Shown here in pieces: positions 7,914 to 16,297 of a stretch of 20,934 nt of DNA. This stretch comes from Candidatus Hodarchaeota archaeon. Lineage in GTDB: Archaea > Asgardarchaeota > Heimdallarchaeia > Hodarchaeales > YT1-039. The stretch spans positions 1-20,934 of the forward strand of contig JAEOTF010000171.1 of the NCBI GenBank assembly GCA_016840025.1, written 5' to 3'. Within the stretch, counting starts at the first letter, position 1. Each line of letters opens with the position of its first letter. The notes under the pieces are model-generated. The model saw nothing but the letters and a program-made list of their open reading frames with translations. It searched no databases and was not told where the DNA came from. Both the position numbers and the translations under genes were made by a program.

Positions 7914-8936
7914 TTAATCGTTCTTTCGTATTCGTTTGGCTATAAGTGGAGCTACAGCAAGAAGACCAATGCTTCCGACTGTTACAGCGAGGCCTAGACC
8001 AGGTGTTGAGTCTGACTCCTTTGTTTCTGTAACGGTGGTAACGTAGCCGAGTGTATCACCGACTATTAAGGTGTGTTCCCAGCTTGAATAATGATAATTC
8101 CCGTAGGTACCGTTCCAATATGCGAGAGAGTATGAAATGGGTACACCTTCCACAAATTGGATGTCATTTGGATCGTCTGTGGTCAATTCACGTGCAAAAT
8201 AGACCCAATAGCCATAATATTTTTCGTGCATAGGATTCTCGAAAACTTTACCCCAAAGGGCTCCAGCTGTAACATCCTGAGAAGTATCGTCGTGATAGTG
8301 GACTTCATCAATATACATGTCCTTGGCTTTACCAGTGCTATTCGGAAGCACAGTTTTGGCATCCCAGAGCCACATATCTAATGTACCATTGGCAGTTTTC
8401 ATTTGTCCATTCTCATAGATGAAGTTATCGATAGCACTGTCTGCATCAATGTTCCAAATGAGAGCAAATTTGTCCGTAGGCGAAGTTGTGTTCATCGTCA
8501 AATCTTTAATACGCGCTCTTGAGAGGAGATGAGTAGAATTGATCATGAACTGCATTTGAACATAATGAATCGAGTTTGCTTCATAGGCCAGTGCTGGTAC
8601 CGTTGGTCGGTCTGTATTATCAGACGGCATCATGTACACGTAATTCCTTGAGAAATTACGCATTTCAGCCCAAATACCAAAATTCTGTGACCAACGACCG
8701 GTGACTGGATGTATTTGCCCAGTATCTTCGGGCCAAGCGCCAATATCAGGGGAATCAGAGTCACCAACTATTGGAGCATAAGCAGGGTCATTGTGACATT
8801 GGCCACATGTCGCATACTCTTCAGCGGTATGACAAGTATTGCAGTGAGCTGACCCAGGGGGATAAGCCTGGATTGCAACGAATGCTGACACTGTTATTAG
8901 TCCCATTAGTAGAATTATTAGAAATTTATACTTCAT
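7914..8936 (-). CDS. Exported diheme cytochrome with ethylbenzene-dehydrogenase-like heme domain
   Basis: A 340-residue exported redox protein. After a signal peptide (about 1-24) two CXXCH heme-c sites lie close together: CNTCH at 32-36 and CGQCH at 44-48. The main domain has motifs KFALIWNIDAD and TLDMWLWDAKTVLPNSTGKAKDMYIDEVHYHDD, which resemble the EB_dh family of heme-binding domains (gamma subunit of ethylbenzene and DMSO dehydrogenases). This suggests a further b-type heme, but I assign it by eye. A C-terminal helix (GLGLAVTVGSIGLLAVAPLIA) with KRIRKND anchors it, leaving the hemes outside. I start at ATG 8936 because it places the signal peptide first; the frame extends to 8999 without added features. 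First gene of a probable two-gene unit, divergent from the rhodanese gene. It needs a cytochrome c maturation system not present here. Confidence 0.85.
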   Translation of the reverse strand: MKYKFLIILLMGLITVSAFVAIQAYPPGSAHCNTCHTAEEYATCGQCHNDPAYAPIVGDSDSPDIGAWPEDTGQIHPVTGRWSQNFGIWAEMRNFSRNYVYMMPSDNTDRPTVPALAYEANSIHYVQMQFMINSTHLLSRARIKDLTMNTTSPTDKFALIWNIDADSAIDNFIYENGQMKTANGTLDMWLWDAKTVLPNSTGKAKDMYIDEVHYHDDTSQDVTAGALWGKVFENPMHEKYYGYWVYFARELTTDDPNDIQFVEGVPISYSLAYWNGTYGNYHYSSWEHTLIVGDTLGYVTTVTETKESDSTPGLGLAVTVGSIGLLAVAPLIAKRIRKND

Positions 8937-9014
8937 TTTCAAACACTTTATGTCCTTTTGTTTTGAGAACCAACGAAATTCCGTTGCTAAGATAAGCATT
9001 GTTGGATCTAATTA

Positions 9015-9099
9015 CAAAATGTAACCTTTTCCATACTTCTGTTAAGTTTATAATACTTTTTCTCTAATCTAGATTTCAAAATGTAAATACGTTTATAAT
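9015..9099. promoter_or_regulatory. Divergent promoter region with two pairs of direct repeats
   Basis: Between the cytochrome and rhodanese genes, CAAAATGTAA occurs at 9015-9024 and 9077-9086, and GTTTATAAT at 9046-9054 and 9091-9099. The second GTTTATAAT could be the TATA box of the rhodanese gene (leader about 50 nt, with ggtga before its ATG). The first, read on the minus strand as attataaac, could serve the cytochrome gene. The CAAAATGTAA pair may be an operator that ties the two transcripts together. Confidence 0.35.
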
Positions 9100-9170
9100 T
9101 GGATTAATTTTGCAGCGGGTTAACGACCAATTTACTGGTTTTAAGAGATTTCCTCACCGGTGAAAATTCA

Positions 9171-10658
9171 ATGTTAGACAAAAAATGGTATTTCGGTTTT
9201 ATAGCGATATTAATGATAATGCCTATGCTTGCTAGTCCAGTCACCGCAGGAGAACATATAGTTGCCAGCGTGGCACAGACCTATGCAACAATTTCAGTGG
9301 AAGACGCAAAAGCATTTACACAAAACACCACTGGTCTATTTATCCTGGATGTACGGACTCAAGCAGAATATGATGCAGGTTATATCGAAGATGCAATCCT
9401 TATTCCTCATACCGAGATTCAGACTCGAACGGATGAACTACCTACCAATAAATCAGCCCCCATTCTAGTTTATTGTGGATCAGGAGTACGATCTGCCAAT
9501 GCCAGCGAGCAATTGGATGACCTTGGCTATACCACAGTTTACAACATGGATAACGGTTTGATTTACGGTTGGATTCCAGCAGGATACTTCACTACCATTG
9601 CGGTAAAAACAGCCAAAGACCTAGCGAGATACACCCCCGAACTATTCATTCTTGACGTTCGAACCCAGGCAGAATATGATGCAGGTTATATCGAAGATGC
9701 AATTCTTATTCCTCATACCGAGATTCAGACTCGAACGGATGAACTACCTACTAATAAATCGGAAACTCTTCTGGTTTATTGTGGATCAGGTGGACGGTCT
9801 GCTAATGCTAGCCAACAACTGGAAGACCTTGGCTATACTAATGTCAGAAATATGGCAAATGGTATGGTGTACGGCTGGATCCCAGCAGGATACTTCACTA
9901 CCATTGCGGTAAAAACAGCCAAAGACCTAGCGAGATACACCCCCGAACTATTCATTGTTGACGTTCGGACTCAGGCAGAATATGACGCAGGTTATATCGA
10001 TGGCGCGGTCCTTATTCCTCACACCGAAATCGCAAGCCGTGTAGCTGAACTACCTACCAATATGTCCGAAACTATTCTGGTTTATTGTGGGTCAGGTGGG
10101 CGGTCTGCTAATGCTAGCCAGCAACTGGAAGACCTTGGCTATACCAACATCAGGAATATGGCAAACGGTATGGTGTACGGCTGGATTCCAGCAGGATACT
10201 TCACTACCATTGCAGTATCAACTGCCAAAGCGCTTATTGACGGCACTCCTGGGCTTTTCATTCTTGACGTTCGGACTCAGGCAGAATATGACGCAGCTTA
10301 TATCGAAGGCGCGGTCCTTATTCCTCACACCGAGATCGCAAGCCGTGTAGCTGAACTACCCACTAATATGTCCGAAACTATTCTGGTTTATTGTGGCTCA
10401 GGTAAACGATCCGCTAATGCTAGCCAACAACTGGAAGACCTTGGCTATACCAACATCAGAAATATGGCAGATGGTTTAATGTACGGCTGGATCCCAGCAG
10501 GCTATCCATTCATAAATGGTACTATGACGACGACAACAGAGTCCACAACAACTACAGAGACTGCCACAAGTTCTGAATCCGAAGATGGTAGTGGGTTCGG
10601 TCTCTTTTTACTTGCTGTTACATTAGTAGGTTTCGTAATTATACGAAGAAGGAAGTAA
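9171..10658 (+). CDS. Secreted, membrane-anchored protein with four rhodanese domains
   Basis: A 495-residue exported protein. Residues 1-27 are a signal peptide. Four rhodanese domains follow in exact 102-residue units (about 39-140, 141-242, 243-344, 345-446). Each has the aspartate strand DVRTQAEYDA and an active loop CGSGxRS with catalytic Cys at 102, 204, 306 and 408. A Thr/Glu-rich stalk (about 452-472) and a helix GFGLFLLAVTLVGFVII ending RRRK anchor it. Rhodaneses carry sulfane sulfur on the Cys as a persulfide and pass it to acceptors such as thiols or cyanide; working outside the cell points to sulfur, polysulfide or thiol redox chemistry at the surface. Repeats 2 and 3 share at least 70 identical bases at their start, so they arose recently or are kept alike by conversion. 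ATG with ggtga upstream. Divergent from the diheme cytochrome gene. Confidence 0.93.
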   Translation: MLDKKWYFGFIAILMIMPMLASPVTAGEHIVASVAQTYATISVEDAKAFTQNTTGLFILDVRTQAEYDAGYIEDAILIPHTEIQTRTDELPTNKSAPILVYCGSGVRSANASEQLDDLGYTTVYNMDNGLIYGWIPAGYFTTIAVKTAKDLARYTPELFILDVRTQAEYDAGYIEDAILIPHTEIQTRTDELPTNKSETLLVYCGSGGRSANASQQLEDLGYTNVRNMANGMVYGWIPAGYFTTIAVKTAKDLARYTPELFIVDVRTQAEYDAGYIDGAVLIPHTEIASRVAELPTNMSETILVYCGSGGRSANASQQLEDLGYTNIRNMANGMVYGWIPAGYFTTIAVSTAKALIDGTPGLFILDVRTQAEYDAAYIEGAVLIPHTEIASRVAELPTNMSETILVYCGSGKRSANASQQLEDLGYTNIRNMADGLMYGWIPAGYPFINGTMTTTTESTTTTETATSSESEDGSGFGLFLLAVTLVGFVIIRRRK

Positions 10659-10677
10659 TAGAAAACTTCCTAAAACT

Positions 10678-10697
10678 CCCCTTTTTTTCTTTTTTAA
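10678..10697 (+). terminator. T-rich terminator after the rhodanese gene
   Basis: Twenty bases after the stop there is a run of C then T (cccctttttttcttttttaa), the oligo-T form of archaeal termination. No strong hairpin precedes it. Confidence 0.5.
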
Positions 10698-10849
10698 CCT
10701 CTTTGACAGAAATTTTAATCTGATTTTATATTATTTTAGTCCGACTAACTTAATTTAACTTAATACGCTCATTAATATTCTAAAAATGAAAAAAGGGAGA
10801 GAAAAGGATTCCAGTGATTCGTCCAATTGCATAGACCAAATTTCTGGAA

Positions 10850-11191
10850 TTATACTATCGCAACGGGTTTAGAACCTTTGAAGGGGTCTGGGCAAGAAAA
10901 GGGAACGGTTACAGTTAGGATCCCATTATCATACAGGGCTTTCGTTTGTGAAGGATCAACAGGACAGCTAAAAGTATACTCGCTGTAGTATGTTGCATCT
11001 TCTCCCCTCGGAGCACTTAGACGAAGTCCTTCCGCAATAACATGTAAATGTACATCTTTTTTCTTAACACCAGGAATCTCAAACGTAATAGCGTAAACGT
11101 CTTCTTCCTCGTCATCTTCACATCCACACCCACAGGAGAGACAAGGTTCTACCCAAACAACTCGTTTATGTTCATGTTTTTGTTCTGACAT
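10850..11191 (-). CDS. Small heat shock protein (Hsp20) with N-terminal cysteine cluster
   Basis: A 113-residue protein with an alpha-crystallin domain (about 30-100): YAITFEIPGVKKKDVHLHV, GLRLSAPR and the diagnostic end YDNGILTVTVPF. A V-x-I triplet near the C-terminus (PVAIV) matches the IxI anchor used in oligomer assembly. Members hold unfolding proteins until ATP-dependent chaperones act. Odd points: it is short, and in place of the usual hydrophobic arm it has CLSCGCGC (C17, C20, C22, C24) followed by an acidic run, which could bind metal or act as a thiol switch. A candidate TATA element (ttatatca on the minus strand, about 11214-11225) lies about 28 bases before the ATG, so the leader would be very short. 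Confidence 0.85.
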   Translation of the reverse strand: MSEQKHEHKRVVWVEPCLSCGCGCEDDEEEDVYAITFEIPGVKKKDVHLHVIAEGLRLSAPRGEDATYYSEYTFSCPVDPSQTKALYDNGILTVTVPFSCPDPFKGSKPVAIV

Positions 11192-11213
11192 AATAAATAC
11201 CTTTCGTTTAATT

Positions 11214-11225
11214 TTGATATAATGC
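11214..11225 (-). promoter_or_regulatory. Candidate TATA box of the hsp20 gene
   Basis: Minus-strand gcattatatcaa is centred about 28 bases upstream of the hsp20 ATG. Immediately beside it, aatgc and gcatt (11221-11225 and 11234-11238) form a short inverted pair overlapping the promoter, which could be a regulator site. Both are weak signals. Confidence 0.35.
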
Positions 11226-11316
11226 GTCTAATTGCATTGTTTACTAAGTGTTAATCCTACACACTCATTTGAAAACCTTGTTACGAAGTTATTAATCAAA
11301 ATTAATAATGGAACTT

Positions 11317-12294
11317 TTACCATGGAGGACGATAGATTCTATACATTTCAGGTTTATTACCTAAGATCGCCTCTATTTTGTCTAAAGTTTCTGAGTCCAA
11401 GCTAATATCAACCGCTTGAGCATTGCTAGTAACGTGGTCAGGATTGGTAGCTCCTATAATAGCACTACTAACTTCATTCCGCCGTAATATCCATGTTAAT
11501 GCTAGTTGATTCATAGAGATACCTAAATTTTGTGCAATTTGGGTCAATTGTCTAACTTTAGTTAAATTCGCGTCGGTAAGTTCCGTTTGTAACCAACTAG
11601 TGGTCGCTCCACGACTTCCTTCGGGAACACCTTCATTATACTTTCCAGTTAAAATCCCCTGACCTAAAGGACTCCAGACTACCAAACCAATTCCATTATG
11701 CGCACAAGTCTCCATAATTTCTAATTCAATATGACGATCCAACATATTATAACGAGGCTGTTCTACGCTTGGGGGTGGAATACGTAGCTCGGTAGCAATG
11801 CGAATAACTCTCTCTAGCTGTGCAGCAGTCCAAACAGACGTTCCCCAATAGTGAACAAGACCTGCGTCGATTAAATAACCCATAGCTTGAACTGTTTCTT
11901 CTAGTGGAGTATGACGATCAAACCGATGACAGAAGTAGAGATCAATATAATCTAAACCCAAACGCTCTAGTGTACCATCGATGCTTTCCACAATGTGCTT
12001 TCGAGAGAGACCCCGATCATTAACATCTTCACTCATCGGCCAGAAAACCTTGGATGCAATGACTAATTGTCTCCGATTATATGTTTCATCCTGTAGTATG
12101 TTCCCCAGAACTAGTTCCGCTTCACCCCGTGCATAAACATCCGCTGAATCGATGTAATTAATTCCGTGCTCTAAAGCAGTATTAAAACAACCTTTAGCGC
12201 TATTTTCGTCAATACTACTGCCCCATGTTAACCAAGACCCTAAGGCAATCTCACTGACTTTTAGTCCTGTTTTTCCAACATTTCTATACTTCAA
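11317..12294 (-). CDS. Aldo/keto reductase
   Basis: A 325-residue TIM-barrel NADPH-dependent oxidoreductase that reduces aldehydes or ketones. The catalytic tetrad is visible: D49 (YIDSADVY), Y54, K82 (ASKVFW) and H123 (CHRFD). The C-terminal part has the cofactor loop SSAIIGATNPDHV. The start MKYRNVGKTGLKVSEIALG and overall pattern resemble the AKR family that includes YghZ and the potassium-channel beta subunits. Start codon is TTG, preceded by aggag about 11 bases upstream; no ATG fits the family N-terminus. Substrate unknown. Same strand as the NIF3-like gene upstream, with 132 bp between. Confidence 0.95.
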   Translation of the reverse strand: MKYRNVGKTGLKVSEIALGSWLTWGSSIDENSAKGCFNTALEHGINYIDSADVYARGEAELVLGNILQDETYNRRQLVIASKVFWPMSEDVNDRGLSRKHIVESIDGTLERLGLDYIDLYFCHRFDRHTPLEETVQAMGYLIDAGLVHYWGTSVWTAAQLERVIRIATELRIPPPSVEQPRYNMLDRHIELEIMETCAHNGIGLVVWSPLGQGILTGKYNEGVPEGSRGATTSWLQTELTDANLTKVRQLTQIAQNLGISMNQLALTWILRRNEVSSAIIGATNPDHVTSNAQAVDISLDSETLDKIEAILGNKPEMYRIYRPPW

Positions 12295-12426
12295 AATTCT
12301 ATCTACTCCTAAAGAGTTATTTCATTACCTTCTCTAGCTCACTATAAAGAGCGGATTTTTACTAAGTTCTATTAAAGATCGATTCCTAGTTAATACAACA
12401 ATTTTTCATTTCTTTTTTTTCCTTGA

Positions 12427-13242
12427 TTAGCGAATTAACCCTCCGATGGGGGTGATTTCACACCCTTTCTCCTCGAGTTTATCGAGGAAGGGATTAATAC
12501 CAACAGAGTCAGAAACGATATGCCCTGTAATCATGAGCTGACCTTCTTTTAATCCCTGGATCTTAACTAAATCGGGTAAGGCAATATGAATATACAGGAC
12601 AGTATCAATACCATGTTGAAAATAGCAGTCCGCTATTTCAAATCCTCCATTAGTGAGGGCACCGTGTGAGAAGATCCAATCCCCTAATAAATCATCCTCT
12701 ATTCCCTTAAGAATTTCGACCCGGGTTTGAGCCTGTTTAAATTCCATAAAATGTTCTTCTAGATATGGCTGTATATCTCTTAAGACAACATCTTTATCAT
12801 CGGTCGTTAACTGATGAATGGCATCGTGAATCAGGCGACGACCGAGTTCATCCGAGGGACAGTGAATATTCAGGAAAGGCATCTTTAATAATCGTGCGAA
12901 GCTAGGAAGGGCATCATAATTGGTTGCGTGGGATCGAATTCTGAAACTATGAGCCTTTTTTTCCACAATCTGCCTTGCTTCGTCATTTGGCACGCCTTTA
13001 CTTTCTAATTGTGAAATATGACGAAGAAAAACTCTCCAAGCATCGAGTGCTCCTGCAGGATGGTGTGCGATAACACAATCATATCCATTTTCCTTAGCAT
13101 ACAGCAGTTCTGCTGAACTAATATCAATACCATACAGTATTCGACGTATTTTCTCGCCAGGGACATAGATGGTGGAGTCAGAAGGTAATTCTTTCATCTC
13201 TACAAGCTTTAGGGCTTCTTTGACGATTTCTTCGGTATTCAT
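12427..13242 (-). CDS. NIF3/DUF34-like metal-binding protein
   Basis: A 271-residue protein of the NIF3 (DUF34, GTP cyclohydrolase I type 2-like) superfamily, whose biochemical role is not settled. Visible family features are D40 (YGIDISSAEL), the metal-binding AHHP (H60, H61), SHATNYD (H105, D110) and the C-terminal GHIVSDSVGI (H241). These correspond to the dinuclear metal site. It lacks the inserted PII-like domain of longer members. Divergent from the DinB-like gene with 98 bp between starts. Confidence 0.82.
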   Translation of the reverse strand: MNTEEIVKEALKLVEMKELPSDSTIYVPGEKIRRILYGIDISSAELLYAKENGYDCVIAHHPAGALDAWRVFLRHISQLESKGVPNDEARQIVEKKAHSFRIRSHATNYDALPSFARLLKMPFLNIHCPSDELGRRLIHDAIHQLTTDDKDVVLRDIQPYLEEHFMEFKQAQTRVEILKGIEDDLLGDWIFSHGALTNGGFEIADCYFQHGIDTVLYIHIALPDLVKIQGLKEGQLMITGHIVSDSVGINPFLDKLEEKGCEITPIGGLIR

Positions 13243-13340
13243 CTGTTATCTACCACTAATATACATGCTAATGATGGATTTAGGAAAACAGTTTAAATGG
13301 TTTCATAGAGAAGCTGATGAAACAACTATTAGTGATCATC

Positions 13341-13811
13341 ATGCCATCACTTCATCAGGTCTACGAATCGTTGGAAGAGGAACGACAACGTATTCTACAG
13401 CACTTCAAAAAAGTAGAGGAAGAACATTTCTATTACGTAGCAAATAACAACACTTGGAACCCCGAGCAAATCTTCAGGCATCTTCTTAACGCCTTTGTCG
13501 TTATCGCGAGGATGCTTCCAGGTGAAGCTCTCCAACGACATAAGCATGCACTAACAACCAAGGAATTTCCTAGCAACAGACTAACATTAGATGAAGTAAG
13601 TCGCGCCTTAGAAGACACATCAGCGATCCTTAACAAACGATTGAGAGAACTGTCCCCAAAGATGGAAGAAGCAGTAATTGAAGCATGGGATAAGCGAATA
13701 CCGCGGTATCAAGCAGTTCTGTGGCTGATTGGACATGAATACGCACATCTAGGACAAAATAGCTGGTTATTAAAGCGGTCGTTAGAAAATGTGTCAACGT
13801 CTTCAAATTGA
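13341..13811 (+). CDS. DinB/YfiT superfamily protein
   Basis: A 156-residue four-helix protein. The three histidines that bind a metal in this superfamily are at H47 (WNPEQIFRHLLN), H132 and H136 (GHEYAHLGQ). Members are metal-dependent enzymes, often thiol-S-transferases using a low-molecular-weight thiol; the acceptor here is unknown. I start at ATG 13341 because gtgatc, complementary to the 16S tail, sits just before it; ATG 13317 adds eight residues without similarity. Followed after 27 bp by the QueG-like gene on the same strand, so probably one transcript. Confidence 0.8.
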   Translation: MPSLHQVYESLEEERQRILQHFKKVEEEHFYYVANNNTWNPEQIFRHLLNAFVVIARMLPGEALQRHKHALTTKEFPSNRLTLDEVSRALEDTSAILNKRLRELSPKMEEAVIEAWDKRIPRYQAVLWLIGHEYAHLGQNSWLLKRSLENVSTSSN

Positions 13812-13838
13812 CGAATACTTTTAGAGGAGATCATTACG

Positions 13839-14954
13839 GTGTTATCAAAAGCGGAAATCATTGATAAAGCTCATAACTTAGGGTTTGAGGATATTGGATT
13901 TACAACAGCAGAACCTTTTACTAAACAAAAGGAAATCTTGTTTGCCAAACAAGAAGAATATTCAGGGATTTTTGAGAGGGGTGTAGATCTTTTAACTGGT
14001 ACCGATCCAAAACAGGTTTTACCTACTGCTAAATCAATAATTGTTCTAATTGAAGTTTATTTTCGCGAAGCCTTTCCTCCCTCACTAGAAAGATATTTTG
14101 GCCGATGTTATTTAGATGATGATAGAACGATTAAGGATCGGTTGTATCAAAGGGTGAAAGCCTTTCGTGGTTACCTTCGAGATCACGGAATTGACTCTAA
14201 AGTCCCATTTAATCTACCACATCGATTAGCAGCTGCACGGGCGGGGCTAGGAAATTTTGGTAAGAACTGTCTTTTCTACTCAAATAAAGTAGCTCGGAAA
14301 AGCTCATGGGTTTTACCACTAACTGTAGTCGTTGACCATGATTTCAGTCCTGATAAATCCACAGAAGGAATAGGGTGCCCTAAATGGTGTAAGAATGCCT
14401 GTATTGTCGCATGTCCAATGGGAGCCTTGAAACCTCGTAAAATTAATCCTCCAAAATGTATTTCATACCTTACATATTTTGGAGAGGGTATTACCCCCAA
14501 AGAACTTCGCGAACCAATGGGTTTATGGATCTATGGCTGTGATCGTTGTCAAGATGTTTGCCCACGCAATAAACCATGGTTAGCTAAGGAATTACCTATA
14601 AACAAGAAAGCAGCTGCCATGACAGAAGATTTTACGCTCTCGAAATTGCTCCATATGAACCATGAATATTTTGCATCACGAATATGGCCTCATATGTTTT
14701 ATAATACAGATTTGGACAAATGGAAAATGAATGTAGCAAGAACTATGGGAAATACATTAGACCAGAAATATATTCCTGACTTAATTCGAGCCTTTAGGGA
14801 AAACCAAGACGAAAGAGTAAGAGCCATGACCGCTTGGGCATTAGGGCGTATTGGAGGAGTTAAAGCCAAATCTGCTTTAGAGAAATTTCTAAGTCAAAGT
14901 GAGGGAGTAGTTTATGAAGAAGTATCAGAAGCATTAGCTATGATAGATTCATAG
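13839..14954 (+). CDS. QueG-like iron-sulfur protein with C-terminal HEAT repeats
   Basis: A 371-residue relative of epoxyqueuosine reductase, the cobalamin and Fe-S enzyme of queuosine synthesis. Features: AGLGNFGKN at 135-143 (core motif), cysteine groups C180/C184/C188/C192-P and C207/C234/C237/C241-P for two [4Fe-4S] clusters, and HEAT-like helices at about 295-371 (VRAMTAWALGRIGG). Two oddities argue for another substrate. The first cluster spacing is C-x3-C-x3-C-x3-CP rather than C-x2-C-x2-C-x3-CP. Aligned on the Arg and AGLG, the position of QueG's catalytic Asp appears to be Val. Archaea use archaeosine rather than queuosine. GTG start with gaggagatc upstream. Likely cotranscribed with the DinB-like gene. 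Confidence 0.82.
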   Translation: MLSKAEIIDKAHNLGFEDIGFTTAEPFTKQKEILFAKQEEYSGIFERGVDLLTGTDPKQVLPTAKSIIVLIEVYFREAFPPSLERYFGRCYLDDDRTIKDRLYQRVKAFRGYLRDHGIDSKVPFNLPHRLAAARAGLGNFGKNCLFYSNKVARKSSWVLPLTVVVDHDFSPDKSTEGIGCPKWCKNACIVACPMGALKPRKINPPKCISYLTYFGEGITPKELREPMGLWIYGCDRCQDVCPRNKPWLAKELPINKKAAAMTEDFTLSKLLHMNHEYFASRIWPHMFYNTDLDKWKMNVARTMGNTLDQKYIPDLIRAFRENQDERVRAMTAWALGRIGGVKAKSALEKFLSQSEGVVYEEVSEALAMIDS

Positions 14955-15000
14955 ATTGATATCCTCTTCCCCTTTCAAAAGAAACCATTCAAAAGTAGAG

Positions 15001-15966
15001 TCACAGTTTCCTCATCACTAATTTTGCAAATTTTTGACTCGCTTTGTAAGCTTCTTCATTAAAACCTGGAAAACATACTTGGAAATAGTCAAATCCCAGA
15101 TTAATCAAATACTGGAAACGGTCTATGACTTCCTCAGAATAGCCAATCCATGTTCCAGGGGCATGTTGACTGCTTATTTCTTTCACTTTTTCAACAGGGA
15201 TGTTGTTCCGTTGTGCTCGGAGAGTAAAATGAGCGGTTAGCTCTTCTTCAGAATCAGTAACAAAGACACTGGGCATAGTAGCGAATAAGCTTTTCCCTAA
15301 TTCTTCATAGTCCCGTCCAACATCTTTACAATGCTGTTTCAAGACTTCCAGTTTATGTTCTATATTTGGTCTTAAGAACAGGTTACAATAATCGGCATAT
15401 TTTGCCACCATTCTTAAGGTTCGTTTTTCCCCGTCACCGCCGATTAAAATAGGCGGCATCGGCTTCTGGACAGGTTTAGGTGCAGAAAAAGCATTTTCAA
15501 TCGAATAGTATTTACCCTTAAAGTTTGGCTTAGATTCAGTCCAAAGTAGCTTAATAATCTGAATAGCTTCTTCCATTCTGTCCATTCGTTCTTTCAAAGG
15601 AGGAAAGCGAATACCATAGGCGTTATACTCAATTTCCTTCCAACCAGCACCGAATCCAAAAAATAATCTACCATTTGAAATCATATCTACCGTTGCTGCC
15701 ATTTTAGCTAACACAGCAGGATAACGATAAGAATTACAGGTGACTAAAGTTCCTAGACGAAGTTTAGTGGTTTTTACTGCTAATGCCGCCAGTAACGCCC
15801 AGCATTCCATGCAATTCCGTTCTTCGGATTTGTCATCTAGGAAAAAGTGATCGCTACTCCAAATTGAATCATATCCTACTTTTTCACCTTCAAGTGCAAT
15901 TTGTTCTACTGAAGCATAATCAAATCCTAATTGTGGCTCGATTTGAATTCCAAATTTAATGGACAT
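15001..15966 (-). CDS. Luciferase-like (LLM class) oxidoreductase, probably F420-dependent
   Basis: A 321-residue TIM-barrel protein. The start KFGIQIEPQ, YDSIWSSDHFF, LRLGTLVTC, the SNGRLFFGFGAGW motif at about 97-109 and PPILIGGDG are typical of bacterial-luciferase-like enzymes, which in archaea usually take F420 rather than FMN. The C-terminal part retains FVTDSEEEL and GFDYFQVCFPG. Substrate unknown. ATG with gaggag upstream. It converges on the QueG-like gene with 46 bp between stops. Confidence 0.92.
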   Translation of the reverse strand: MSIKFGIQIEPQLGFDYASVEQIALEGEKVGYDSIWSSDHFFLDDKSEERNCMECWALLAALAVKTTKLRLGTLVTCNSYRYPAVLAKMAATVDMISNGRLFFGFGAGWKEIEYNAYGIRFPPLKERMDRMEEAIQIIKLLWTESKPNFKGKYYSIENAFSAPKPVQKPMPPILIGGDGEKRTLRMVAKYADYCNLFLRPNIEHKLEVLKQHCKDVGRDYEELGKSLFATMPSVFVTDSEEELTAHFTLRAQRNNIPVEKVKEISSQHAPGTWIGYSEEVIDRFQYLINLGFDYFQVCFPGFNEEAYKASQKFAKLVMRKL

Positions 15967-16297
15967 AGTGAACTTAACTCCTCGGATAATTACTTAATTT
16001 TCAAACAGTTAGACGCTTTCAAATTATTGACTCTTCCGAGTTTAATCTATTTATAAACATAAAGCTGTATTTTTGATCACATTAAATTGTCAGATTATCT
16101 TTTTCAATTTTTTTTCTCAATCCTTCAAATTTAAAATCGTTAATTCAAGATTATTTAGCACAGTTAAATCAATTTCTGAATTGTTGAAATTTTAATAAGG
16201 GGGTTCTCAAAATCTTCTATAAATTACTGCTTTTGTGGTCGATTGAACGTAGATTCTCTTGGTTGTCTTTTTCCAGTCATAAAAAGAATTGTTTAAC

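Noticed and set aside
9171..10658. Regular direct repeats that could suggest a CRISPR-like array
   Set aside because: The 306-bp units are coding and in frame, each an entire rhodanese domain; there are no short repeats with unique spacers anywhere in the window.
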